A DNA stretch of 27,356 nucleotides. It comes from an uncultured Desulfobacterales bacterium (GTDB taxonomy: Bacteria; Desulfobacterota; Desulfobacteria; Desulfobacterales; JAFDCJ01). The notes beneath the pieces are model-generated. The model saw only the letters and a list, made by a program, of their open reading frames with translations. It had not been told where the DNA came from and did not search any database. The stretch covers positions 1 to 27,356 of the forward strand of contig CALZJV010000210.1 in the NCBI GenBank assembly GCA_945787595.1, read 5' to 3'. A program made the position numbers and the translations under genes. Within the stretch, counting starts at the first letter, position 1. The number at the start of each line of letters is the position of its first letter. Below, in pieces: positions 5,695 through 13,384 of this stretch.

Positions 5695-7895
5695 CAGGCT
5701 CCTTTCCGGGTTACTTTAACAAAGGTCTCGTGCATGGCCATATTGCCGGATATTTCATCGGCATAATCTTCGAGGATTTCCGCCATGCAGGCGCCTTTGC
5801 CGTGTATATTGGTGAGACCTTCGGAAAGCACCCCAAACCCGCTGAGCATATAGACCGTGTCTTCCCGAATCCCTTCTTTTAAATTGGCCTTCAATATACC
5901 GCTTCCGGCTTTGCTTGTAATTTCAACTGTATAACCGTCTCTAATGCCCAGTCGTTTAGCCGCTTTGGGATTGATCCATAGCGTGTTTTCAGGCATAAAT
6001 TGATTCAGCAATGCATTATTTTGCGACGTGCAGTGGGTGAAATACGCGCTGCGGCCAACCACCATCCTGAACTTTCCCGAGGGTTTTCTGCGCGGTGCAC
6101 GATATATGGGCATCGGGTCTACGCCCATGTCGGCATAGCGCTTGTTGTAAAGTTCAATTTTCTTCGAAAGGGTTTTATACACCTGTCCTTCGTACACACC
6201 GTATAGCTTGCTGGGGTTATAGTAAACGCCGTCTTCGCGTAAAGCGCGCTCGCCATCCGGCAGATTTTTAAGCTGCTGTTTGCGGTATTCATCGATGGTG
6301 AAATCAAAATATTCAGCCAGATCCAATCTTTTGGCCAGTTCTTTTAGAATCCAGAAAACCGGCTTCGACTCGAAAAGCGCCGGAACCACCGGGTCACGGG
6401 TCGCCACACAGGCACAGGCGGATGAGCCCTGAAGTCCGGAAGCAGGGTCCTGACGTTCCAGGTAACTGGGGGCCGGCAAAACAAGATCCGACATCCAGGC
6501 GGTATCACTCATGGCAATATCCACGGTAAGGATGAAGTCGAGATTATCGATCATCTTCATGGACTTGTTACGATTGGCAACGGACTGCAGCGGATTGATT
6601 TTATAGGCAAACCAGCCTTTGACCGGATAAGGTTTCTGTTCGATGATCGCATCCCGCATATGCTTAAAGGACCCTTCTTCGTCGAACATCATGTGGGCGC
6701 GGCCATGATCGGCGCGATCATCCGGGTTGTCTTCATAAAAAGGTGAATCCGGCAGCTCAGGTCCGCTTAAGCCGACTTTGCGTGCCGCCAGCAAGCCGCC
6801 CGGTTGATCCCAGTTGCCCAACAGGCCATTGACGATTGCCATGGTCCGGCGAATCTGGGTGGAATTGACGTAATCGGAGGTGCGTCGACCGGGATAAATA
6901 ATAGCGGTCGGTGCGGCTGCCGCCAGCTCGCGGGCAATGCGGCGAATTTCCGCGGCCGGGATCTCACACTCGCCCTCGGCCCATTCGGGTGAATATTGCT
7001 TCACGTGCTCGCCAAGCTGTTCCAACCCATAAAGCTTTTCGGCTGCATAGTTTTGATCGTAAAGTTTCTCGCCGATGATGACATGGACAAGTGCCAGGAA
7101 AAACGCCATATCCGTGCCGGGTCGAATCGCATACCATTCATCGGCCAGCGCCGCCGTTTTGGTGTAGCGGGGATCCAGCACCACCAGTTTACAGCCGTTT
7201 TTCTTGGCCGTCATCAAATCGATGCTGTCGGGTGTGATCAGCGCCTCGAATCGATTTGCCCCGGCCATAATGATGTATTTCGTATGCAGGATATCGGAGA
7301 ATGGCACTTCGCCGAATGTGTCCAGATAGGCCCGGTTCCGGCTGAGCAGACATGATGATTCATGAGTGGTGACGTTGTAGGATCCGAAGACCTCGGCGAA
7401 CCAGCGTACAAACGTCGACTGCATATCCGATCCCGGGGTAAACAGAACCCCGCAACGGCTGTATTTTTCTGCAATCTTCGTAAGCTGCTCTGCAGCATGG
7501 TCCAGGGCTTGATCCCAGCTAATCCGCTGCCATTTGCCTTCCCCCCTTTGTCCTTTGCGAAGCAAAGGATACTTTAGCCGGTCCGGATCGTATAGTTGGT
7601 CGATACCGGCATTGCCGCGGGCACAGAGCATCCCCCGGGATTTGAGGAATTTAGGGTTGGGATCCAATTTTGTAACGACGCCATCTTCAACCCGGGCTAT
7701 AAGCCCGCATTTATTCAAGCACATGTCACACACGGAAAAGCGATTCTCGACTGTTGTCGGTACGACGTCTTTTTTCTCGGGTACTAGGGCGTGCAACACC
7801 GGTGCTTTTGCGCCGGTGATCGAGGCAGCCGTCGCAGCGCCGGTCCACTTGAGGAAACTCCGACGCGAAATTGGGTTATCAACTCTAAGGGACAT
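5694..7895 (-). CDS. Tat-exported Mo-bisPGD oxidoreductase, polysulfide/thiosulfate reductase-like catalytic subunit
   Basis: This protein of about 733 residues belongs to the DMSO reductase superfamily. It starts with a twin-arginine signal (SRRSFLKW, R11-R12, then Ala-rich core). A [4Fe-4S] motif follows: C56-x2-C59-x3-C63-x27-C91. The likely molybdenum ligand is C182 in THESSCLLSRN. This is Cys, not selenocysteine and not the FdhA-type motif, and resembles PsrA/PhsA-type enzymes. The C-terminal molydopterin-binding region (NPKAAKRLGIRDG) is complete. I prefer ATG 7893-7895 to the GTG four codons upstream because that GTG lies in the ribosome site (GTGGAG). Polysulfide, thiosulfate or a related sulfur substrate is plausible; the true substrate and direction cannot be decided from sequence. 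It is first gene of the operon with 5694-4909 and 4928-4185. Confidence 0.85.
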   Translation of the reverse strand: MSLRVDNPISRRSFLKWTGAATAASITGAKAPVLHALVPEKKDVVPTTVENRFSVCDMCLNKCGLIARVEDGVVTKLDPNPKFLKSRGMLCARGNAGIDQLYDPDRLKYPLLRKGQRGEGKWQRISWDQALDHAAEQLTKIAEKYSRCGVLFTPGSDMQSTFVRWFAEVFGSYNVTTHESSCLLSRNRAYLDTFGEVPFSDILHTKYIIMAGANRFEALITPDSIDLMTAKKNGCKLVVLDPRYTKTAALADEWYAIRPGTDMAFFLALVHVIIGEKLYDQNYAAEKLYGLEQLGEHVKQYSPEWAEGECEIPAAEIRRIARELAAAAPTAIIYPGRRTSDYVNSTQIRRTMAIVNGLLGNWDQPGGLLAARKVGLSGPELPDSPFYEDNPDDRADHGRAHMMFDEEGSFKHMRDAIIEQKPYPVKGWFAYKINPLQSVANRNKSMKMIDNLDFILTVDIAMSDTAWMSDLVLPAPSYLERQDPASGLQGSSACACVATRDPVVPALFESKPVFWILKELAKRLDLAEYFDFTIDEYRKQQLKNLPDGERALREDGVYYNPSKLYGVYEGQVYKTLSKKIELYNKRYADMGVDPMPIYRAPRRKPSGKFRMVVGRSAYFTHCTSQNNALLNQFMPENTLWINPKAAKRLGIRDGYTVEITSKAGSGILKANLKEGIREDTVYMLSGFGVLSEGLTNIHGKGACMAEILEDYADEISGNMAMHETFVKVTRKGA

Positions 7896-8154
7896 CAGTA
7901 TCTCCACTAGCTAAAGGTTAAAAGTGTCTTTTTATTATTTTCCGTTTTTCCAGGTTAGCGCGCACTCGGCTTAGGCAGATCCTTTTGATCCGTTAAAGGG
8001 TCGAGATAAACGCCGCAACTCCCGGTAGATGGTCAAGGCAGACTAAAAAGCAATTAATGTGCCATACACAGTAAATGGGATAACAAGCTAATATTACTTA
8101 ATAAAAAAGTAGCGGTGAACTGGCGGGGTTAACGTATGTGCTAACAATGGCAGC

Positions 8155-8183
8155 AGGTGTTAACTTAACAAGTGTTAACACCT
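8155..8183. promoter_or_regulatory. Inverted repeat AGGTGTTAAC-N9-GTTAACACCT
   Basis: A perfect 10-bp dyad separated by nine bases lies about 260 bases upstream of the molybdoenzyme operon start. A related half-site (GGGGTTAACG, then GTGCTAAC) lies 25 bases to its left. The arrangement looks like an operator for a dimeric regulator. There is no T-run, which makes a terminator less likely. Confidence 0.45.
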
Positions 8184-8254
8184 TTCAAATTGAGGTTCAG
8201 GGTTCAAGAGTTCAGGGTTGAGTAATTAAAAATTTTCAAATAACAAATACCAAA

Positions 8255-8370
8255 TGGTTCGACAAGCCGTTCGGCAGGCTCACGGTCCTGAGCAAAGTCG
8301 AAGGACTCACCACCACCCTGAGCCTACCTGTCGAGAGCCTCAAGGTCGAACGAGTCGAGGGGCAAATCAC
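8255..8370. repeat. GGTTCGACAAGC / CCTGAGCCT intergenic repeat
   Basis: The stretch carries GGTTCGACAAGCCGTTCGGC, GGCTCACGGTCCTGAGCAAA, CACCCTGAGCCTACCTGTCG and GGTCGAACGAGTCGAG. These are direct and inverted versions of a GTTCGAC...CCTGAGC word that I recognise as common intergenic repeat text in related genomes. It has no coding potential and can form internal hairpins. Confidence 0.6.
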
Positions 8371-8377
8371 AATGACC

Positions 8378-8455
8378 GAAATTCAAAATTCCAAACAATT
8401 GGCGTTTGATCTTATTTGAGATTTGGATATTGTAATTTGGAATTTATTTGGCCCA
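8378..8455. repeat. Inverted pair of AATTCCAAA-type arms
   Basis: The left arm AAATTCAAAATTCCAAACAA is mirrored on the right by TTGTAATTTGGAATTTATTT, with an AT-rich interior. The right-arm text also resembles the first 30 bases of the window. The construction (inverted, differently spelled tandem arms) matches the other gap elements listed here. Confidence 0.5.
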
Positions 8456-8628
8456 ATTTTAAGATCAGGTGGTGCTTGTAATTTGTTATTGCTCTTGTCA
8501 ATTTGTTTATAAGCTCTTAATATAAAATGGTGTCCGTACATTTTCGCCACCAAGACACCAAAACACAGATATGGGTTGAGCGGTTCAAGGTTCAACGTTC
8601 CGGGTTGAAAAACAGCCAACCAGCTTTT

Positions 8629-8785
8629 ATTAAAGGCATTGCGTCTGCATCGTTTTCATAATGCCTTTTCTCCCGATAGGTGAAGTCGGGCATTCCGGAT
8701 CTTGATTATTATCATAAGTAATTTCAAACGGTTGTAACATTTGAACCCCTGGCCCCGACCTGGATCAGATGCGAATGCCTTTAAT
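8629..8785. repeat. Inverted repeat with ATTAAAGGCATT arms
   Basis: ATTAAAGGCATT at 8629-8640, followed by GCGTCTGCATC, is mirrored by GATGCGAATGCCTTTAAT at 8768-8785. Pairing is complete apart from a five-base insertion in the left arm. The 127-base interior is non-coding. It may be a structured repeat element; no transposase or target duplication was seen. Confidence 0.5.
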
Positions 8786-8938
8786 CCAACGGTCGCGTCG
8801 GTTTGACGTCACCCAAGCGTATTCAAAACATTCGCGCCAGGTCAGGCCAAACCTCTGAACCCTGAACGGTTTTCAAACAGTTTTACTTTGTGCCTTTGTG
8901 GCCACTTTTCCGGTTTATCCGGGTTGGGAGAAAGCGTA

Positions 8939-9787
8939 ATGAAAAGGTTTTTTAATTTTATGTCATTAATCGTATTTTTTGTTGTCAGCGTCGGGTTAGT
9001 AACCGCCGTTTCAGCTGAACTCGAGTGGACATTCAGAAAACCGGTTCCACTGACATCGGCACCGTTGGATAATGCCGTTTCAACGGATGGGCAATTACTC
9101 TATATGCTCTCGGCGGGGGAAATTTTGGTGTATTCGCTTACCCGGAACAAAACAATCAACACAATTCCCATCGATAAGGATTATGACAGGATCTCAGTCT
9201 CACCCAGGGGAAACAGCTTGATTGTAACGAGCAGTGCCGGCAAATCCCTCAAGATCATCGATCTGGAATTTGTCTACCAGATTGATACCTCAGGTCTGCC
9301 GCTGAAGGGGCCGGCCGATGCGCCGGTTACCATTGCGGTCTTTAGTGATTACCAGTGACCGTATTGTGCGCGGCTTGAGCCGCTACTCCAGCAGGTGCTG
9401 GATAAAAACCCGGGTAAAGTAAACCTTGTTATCAAACACTTTCCACTGGCCAATCACAAGTTTGCGCGCCGGGCGTCAGCCGTTGCGCTGGCAGCCGACA
9501 GACAGGGTAAATTTTGGGAATGCCATGCGAAAATTTTTGAAAACTACAAGGGTATCAATGAAGCCAAAGTGCAGGAGATAGCCAAGGAGATTGGGCTCGA
9601 TCTGGAGAGATTGAATAAAGAGGCCAAGGACCCTGCGATCCAAAATTTGATCACGCGCGATTTAAATAACGGAAAACAGTCCGGTGTACGCGGGACCCCC
9701 ACGATTTTTGTAAACGGCAAGCGCTTGAACAACCGCAGTCTTGCAGGTTTTCAGCAGGCGATCGATGCTGAGTTGAAGAAAATGTAG
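8939..9787 (+). CDS. Exported DsbA-like thiol oxidoreductase, predicted selenoprotein with UPYC active site (UGA at 9356-9358)
   Basis: Reading the in-frame TGA as selenocysteine gives 282 residues: signal peptide (1-24, cleavage near VSA-EL), a region of about 95 residues with beta-propeller-like repeats (STDGQLLYML...GEILVYSL, SPRGNSLIVTSS), then a DsbA/thioredoxin-fold domain (about 120-282). The active site reads FSDYQ-U-PYCARLEP, with Sec140 exactly where relatives have the first Cys of CPYC. After it the frame continues normally through KHFPLANHKFARRAS and the cis-Pro GTPTIFVNG. GGGAG eight bases before the ATG fixes the start. Hairpins follow the UGA as expected for a SECIS. It is therefore one gene, not a truncated gene plus a fragment. 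Role: periplasmic thiol-disulfide exchange, with the neighbouring VKOR-DsbA protein as a likely partner. The short propeller region fused in front is unusual. Confidence 0.88.
9370..9401 (+). promoter_or_regulatory. Candidate SECIS region after the UPYC UGA
   Basis: Two consecutive stem-loops follow the UGA inside the reading frame: GCGGC-TTGA-GCCGC (9370-9383) and CCAGC-AGGT-GCTGG (9388-9401). The second has a perfect five-pair stem and an AGGU apical loop whose GG lies about 36 bases after the UGA. It resembles the AGGUCU loop of the E. coli fdhF SECIS and sits near the outer limit of the usual bacterial spacing. These hairpins would recruit SelB with Sec-tRNA. Confidence 0.6.
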
Positions 9788-10027
9788 GATCACAAGCTTA
9801 ATTTAAAGGTTAAACCACGAAATACACGAAAGGACACGAAAGTTGAGTATAGGTTGAGCGGTTCAGGGTTACCTTTTTTAATTGGCCACCCGCTCCCTTC
9901 GCTCGCTCGACAGACGCAGACGGGCGCAGAAATTTTGCCTCTTAATGATTTTTTGGAACGTTTGCATAAAGGTGAAATTTTTTGATTGTTTAAAGCCACG
10001 AAAGTTAGAACTTTATTTAGTGTAACC

Positions 10028-10180
10028 TAACTGAGCGATTTTCCGGCGGTAACCCTCGTCTATGCAAGCCAATTCTCGGGTGGGGATAAACCCCACCCCT
10101 ACCCGCTCGGTGAAACTTTGTTTGTAGTGGCGAGGTTTATCCCCGCCTGCAAGCGGCAGAATTTCGGAAAAATCGATCAA
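10028..10180. repeat. Nested inverted-repeat element (GTGGGGATAAACC)
   Basis: The outer arms AACTGAGCGATT-TTCCG and CGGAAAAATCGATCAATT are imperfect inverted copies. Inside them GTGGGGATAAACC (10080-10092) is mirrored by GGTTTATCCCCGCC (10134-10147). Nested dyads over 150 bases without coding potential suggest a small palindromic repeat element. Confidence 0.5.
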
Positions 10181-10260
10181 TTAAAGGTGTGATTTAGTGG
10201 GTTTCATGGCTACCAAGTTCTCTGGAAATGGGCTCGGGCTGCGCTAACTTTACAAAAAAG

Positions 10261-10440
10261 CTAATAAATTTTAACTCCAGGAATTTTTTGAAAATGCGGG
10301 TCTAAAGTTAGTACTGAGCAGTTATTTTCCAATGCAAGACTGGCGATAATCAGATCTATTGTGGTAATTGTTATACCTTTTTTCCGAAGTGCAAAAGAGA
10401 TTCTTCCAGCTTCAATCCAGGTTGAGGACGCAGAATAAAT
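10261..10440 (-). pseudogene. VapC/PIN-domain toxin C-terminal fragment
   Basis: On the minus strand, 59 codons run to a TAG at 10261-10263. They read ...TWIEAGRISFALRKKGITI, TTIDLIIASLALENN and CSVLTLDPHFQKIPGVKIY. This is the C-terminal half of a VapC-type PIN ribonuclease, with the conserved acidic residue in TTIDLIIA and the LTLDPHF segment. In-frame stops before position 10440, a possible frameshift at an A-run (10440-10446) and the missing N-terminal catalytic Asp region show that it is a relic. No VapB antitoxin is adjacent. Confidence 0.75.
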
Positions 10441-10600
10441 TTTTTCTTTTCACTTTCCGATGAGAAGCCAGAAAAAGAAAAACTGAGTTTGACAATAATT
10501 GCCTGATTGTATTATTTTAGTTTTTATCAATAAATATTCAATTTGCAATCCCGCAGAGGTAAACCCTGAACCTCTGAACGCTCACAACTTAGTTGCACCG

Positions 10601-11878
10601 ATGGCTAAATCGCATAAAAAGAATAAAATAATAGAAACGCCCCAAATAGAACACGGCGGCAAAAGAAGCGGGTGGTTTGTCATCATCCTGGCAGCAGCCG
10701 GCCTCGGGATTTGCCTGTATCTTTATTCCCTGCATATTGCCCTGCTTATGGGTGAGATTAAGAGCGGCCCACTGTGTGGGGCCGATGGCGGGCTCGGCTG
10801 CCAGTCAGTCGTCTCCGGCCCATACAGCAGCATGATGGGGCTTCCGCTTGCATCGTGGGGAGCTATATTTTACAGCGCATTAGCGCTGCTGGGATTTGGG
10901 GTAGTGATCTTTTGGCGGGACTCCGGGAGGGTGTATCTTCGCTGGGTATTCTGCCTCGCTGCTTCAGGGTTCGCCTTTGATCTATACCTTGCCTATACGA
11001 TGGTTTTCAGAATACAGGCAGTCTGTTGGCTTTGTGTAACAACCTATGTCATTAATTTCGCTATAATCCTTATGCTTGTCAAGAATGTATGGAAGGAACC
11101 AAAACCCCGTGCTCCTTTGCGAGCCATCTTCCCAGGGACAAAGGATGCCCGGGGAATTGATCTTTATTACCGAAATGCCATTAAAGGACTGCTTATCGGA
11201 GGCATCTTGCTTACTTCTGTCGTTGGCGTCGCAGGTTCTCAATTCATTACCCAATCATTGACAGGGGGTGATCGTGAACGTTTGGCAAAACTAAAAGAGC
11301 AATTGGCAAAGCAGCAGATTCGATCTGTCGATGCAAAAAATCGGCCGGTTATGGGCTCCAAAGATGCCGCCGTAACCGTTGTTGAATTTAGTGATTTCCT
11401 ATGTCCTTACTGTGCCAAGGCAGCCAAGTATCTTAAGCTTGCGGAGCGCAGCAATCATGGCACCGCTCGATTTTTTTTTCGGCACTACCCGCTGGATACA
11501 TCCTGTAACAGAACGCTTTCCTCAAATATACACCCAGGTGCCTGTTTGCTGGCTGAAGGAGCAGTGTGTGCCGATGAGCAAAACAAGTTTTGGGAATACC
11601 ACGATATCGCTTTTGAGACCAAAGGTAAAATTTCACAACCCGTGGTGATGGATATCGCTTCAAATATAGGGCTGGATTTAAACGCATTTAAAAACTGCCT
11701 GAATTCCGGCCGCGGTCTTAGGGTCGTAAGCGAGGATATTAAGGCTGCGATAAATGCAGGCGTAAAAAGTACACCAACATTATTTATCAATGGAAGGGGT
11801 CTTCGAGGTGTTCCAAAGCCATGGATGCTAAATGAAATTCTGCAATTCAGTAAGAAGAATCTTGCCCTGTCTAAATGA
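10601..11878 (+). CDS. VKOR-DsbA fusion, disulfide-generating membrane protein
   Basis: This 425-residue membrane protein combines a vitamin K epoxide reductase domain (about 25-180) with a DsbA-like thioredoxin domain (about 240-425). VKOR signatures are the loop pair GPLCGADGGLGCQ with the following SGPYSS, and the CWLC redox centre near a membrane helix. After the last helix the thioredoxin domain has FSDFLCPYCAKAA and cis-Pro STPTLFING. VKOR proteins oxidise a DsbA-like partner and pass electrons to quinone, so this protein can make disulfides and could reoxidise the UPYC selenoprotein encoded just upstream. The ATG at 10601 is the first credible start, because the region before it is repeat sequence, but it has no clear Shine-Dalgarno site. 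It ends convergent with the aminotransferase gene. Confidence 0.9.
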   Translation: MAKSHKKNKIIETPQIEHGGKRSGWFVIILAAAGLGICLYLYSLHIALLMGEIKSGPLCGADGGLGCQSVVSGPYSSMMGLPLASWGAIFYSALALLGFGVVIFWRDSGRVYLRWVFCLAASGFAFDLYLAYTMVFRIQAVCWLCVTTYVINFAIILMLVKNVWKEPKPRAPLRAIFPGTKDARGIDLYYRNAIKGLLIGGILLTSVVGVAGSQFITQSLTGGDRERLAKLKEQLAKQQIRSVDAKNRPVMGSKDAAVTVVEFSDFLCPYCAKAAKYLKLAERSNHGTARFFFRHYPLDTSCNRTLSSNIHPGACLLAEGAVCADEQNKFWEYHDIAFETKGKISQPVVMDIASNIGLDLNAFKNCLNSGRGLRVVSEDIKAAINAGVKSTPTLFINGRGLRGVPKPWMLNEILQFSKKNLALSK

Positions 11879-11884
11879 TCCAAG

Positions 11885-11928
11885 ACGTCTGGCCCTTCTC
11901 CGAACGAAGGGGCCTACCTATGACGTTT
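11885..11928. terminator. Hairpin between convergent genes
   Basis: GGCCCTTC and GAAGGGGCC pair with one bulged base around a short loop. Outer ACGTC/GACGT arms can extend the stem. It lies in the 69-base gap between the stop codons of the convergent VKOR-DsbA and aminotransferase genes, which suits a bidirectional terminator. A T-run is weak or absent on both strands. Confidence 0.4.
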
Positions 11929-11947
11929 AATCGGCCGCAAATATCAA

Positions 11948-13105
11948 TTAAGATAGTTGTCTCGCAATCACAGCGGCCAATCGCATCGCACCTTCTACTA
12001 ATTCGGACTCTTCGTAATAAGCAAAGCTGAGGCGCAAGTAATTTTTTAAATCACGACGGGGAGAAAAAAATGAACCGGGTGCGAAACTGACATCATGTTT
12101 GTGAGCTTCGGGTAGTAATTCTTCGGTGTCAACGTGCTGTGGCAACTGCAGCCAGGTGAAAAAACCGCCGTCTGGTTCAACAAAAGATACGGAATCGGGA
12201 AGATTTTCTCTCAATGCTGTGTTTAAAGCGTTCTTGCGCTGCAGGTATACCTTTTTCAAGTAGGACAGCTGTGTTTCCTGCAGACCGAGTTCAATGGCGC
12301 TCTGGACGATTGCCGATGTAAAAGGATTCAAGCCGCCGCCGCTGAATATCAACCCGTTTGTCGTCAGTCGGTTCATCAAATCGGGATGGGTCTGGATCCA
12401 GCCCAAACGCAGCCCCGGTGCAAGTATTTTAGAAAATGATCCCAGTGAAAGGACGGTTGCCGCCTCGGTGTACTGCGCCATGGGTGATGGCGGCGTGCTC
12501 GTATAGGCCAGCAAATGATAGACCTCATCGGCAACGATCAGGAAATTGTGCTCCCGACTCAATTCAACCAGTTTTTCTCTGCGGGTGGCAGAAAGGTTGC
12601 AGCCCGTCGGATTGTGAAAGGTCGGAATGGTATAAACGAACACCGGCGTTTGATGAGCCAGTTCTTCTTCAAGTGCTTCGAAGATCAGCCCGTCTTCATC
12701 CATGGGCAATCCCACGACCTTAAGACGGTGATCGGCAAATATCCCTAAGGCCAGGGAATAGGTCGGGTTCTCGACAAAAATGGTATCGCCCGGCTGAGTG
12801 AACAGCCCGCAAATATAATCCAGCCCCTGGGAAATTCCGGTGGTGGTGAATAGATGGTCCGGATCCACACTGAGTTTATACTGTTTACTGAGAAACCCGG
12901 CCAGCACATTATGGAAATACCAGTTTCCCTGCTCTGCACCGTAAGCTAATATATATGGATTATCCCGCGTGAGGCAATGTTGGGCGGCTTGCGCCAACGC
13001 TGCCAGCGGAAGTAATGACGTTCCGGGTTGACCGATGCTCAGGTCGATCCTGTCGGGAGGGATGTCAAAGTTTGAGGTGATTATTTTAATTTTGTCTATA
13101 TCCAT
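11948..13105 (-). CDS. PLP-dependent class I/II aminotransferase
   Basis: This 385-residue fold-type I aminotransferase has the expected landmarks: HNPTG (N165), ADEVYH (D193, Y196), and SLGSFSKILAPGLRLGW with the Schiff-base Lys at 226. The C-terminal substrate-carboxylate Arg lies in NYLRLSFAYY. It resembles the 2-aminoadipate/MocR-type aminotransferase group but has no GntR DNA-binding domain, so it is an enzyme and not a MocR regulator. The ATG has only a weak purine-rich site (AGAAGAA) before it. It lies 279 bases downstream of the MttB-like gene on the same strand. In the proposed catabolic set it could transaminate an amino-acid product, but its substrate cannot be assigned. Confidence 0.88.
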   Translation of the reverse strand: MDIDKIKIITSNFDIPPDRIDLSIGQPGTSLLPLAALAQAAQHCLTRDNPYILAYGAEQGNWYFHNVLAGFLSKQYKLSVDPDHLFTTTGISQGLDYICGLFTQPGDTIFVENPTYSLALGIFADHRLKVVGLPMDEDGLIFEALEEELAHQTPVFVYTIPTFHNPTGCNLSATRREKLVELSREHNFLIVADEVYHLLAYTSTPPSPMAQYTEAATVLSLGSFSKILAPGLRLGWIQTHPDLMNRLTTNGLIFSGGGLNPFTSAIVQSAIELGLQETQLSYLKKVYLQRKNALNTALRENLPDSVSFVEPDGGFFTWLQLPQHVDTEELLPEAHKHDVSFAPGSFFSPRRDLKNYLRLSFAYYEESELVEGAMRLAAVIARQLS

Positions 13106-13169
13106 TTTTCTTCTACTTTGTCATATTTATCTTTGCTTCAGCCCCTGTTTTACCAGACTGATATGGCGG

Positions 13170-13311
13170 CATAAACGAACTAAAGTGACCTAAAATGGCT
13201 AAAATGACTAAAATGACTAAAATTAAGGAATCGCTACGCTCTATCTTTTTTATAAAATTGACAGAATTCATCAATTTTAGCTCATTTTAGTTCATTTTAA
13301 ATTTTAGCTCA
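13170..13311. repeat. Inverted-arm element with CTAAAATGA tandem arms
   Basis: The left arm is a tandem of CTAAAATGG/CTAAAATGA units (13190-13226). The right arm holds the inverted words TTTTAGCTCATTTTAGTTCATTTTA (13274-13311, read in parts). The interior contains CGCTACGCTCTATC and ATTGACAGAATTC, matching interior marks of the 3783-4055 element. It fills most of the 279-base gap between the mttB-like and aminotransferase genes; I see no promoter or gene there. Confidence 0.6.
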
Positions 13312-13384
13312 TTATCTCATTTGAAATTACAACCTCTTGAAATTCGGATAAAATTTTTTGTTATGATAATGTGACAGAGCAGAA

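Larger units (their letters stand above)
7896..8938. other. About 1-kb divergent intergenic region holding repeats and a possible operator
   Basis: This gap separates the minus-strand molybdoenzyme operon from the plus-strand DsbA-like gene, so both promoters should lie here. I see no protein gene. It contains an inverted repeat (8155-8183), GAACCCT text repeats (near 8192-8215, 8580-8610 and 8850-8870), a 'GTTCGAC/CCTGAGC' repeat (8255-8370), an inverted 'AATTCCAAA' pair (8378-8455), an inverted pair at 8629/8785, and phrases such as 'ccaccaagacaccaaaacaca' and 'ccggtttatccggg'. No clear -35/-10 pair could be assigned. Confidence 0.6.
9788..10600. other. About 0.8-kb intergenic region with repeats and a toxin-gene fragment
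   Basis: No intact gene is present between the two Dsb-type genes. It contains 'CACGAAA' tandem text (9816-9842), a GAACCCT phrase (9857-9870), an inverted-arm element (10028-10180) and a minus-strand VapC-like fragment (10261-10440). Another GAACCCT phrase (10562-10580) reaches within 25 bases of the VKOR start. No obvious promoter or ribosome site for the downstream gene was found. Confidence 0.65.

Noticed and set aside
8383..8619. 78-codon minus-strand open frame in the molybdoenzyme/DsbA gap
   Set aside because: It is built from text-repeat sequence, lacks a ribosome site and matches nothing recognisable.
9356..9358. Reading the DsbA-like gene as a pseudogene split by a stop codon
   Set aside because: The stop replaces precisely the first active-site Cys, the frame continues intact for 143 codons, and a suitable hairpin follows; selenocysteine explains all of this better than decay.
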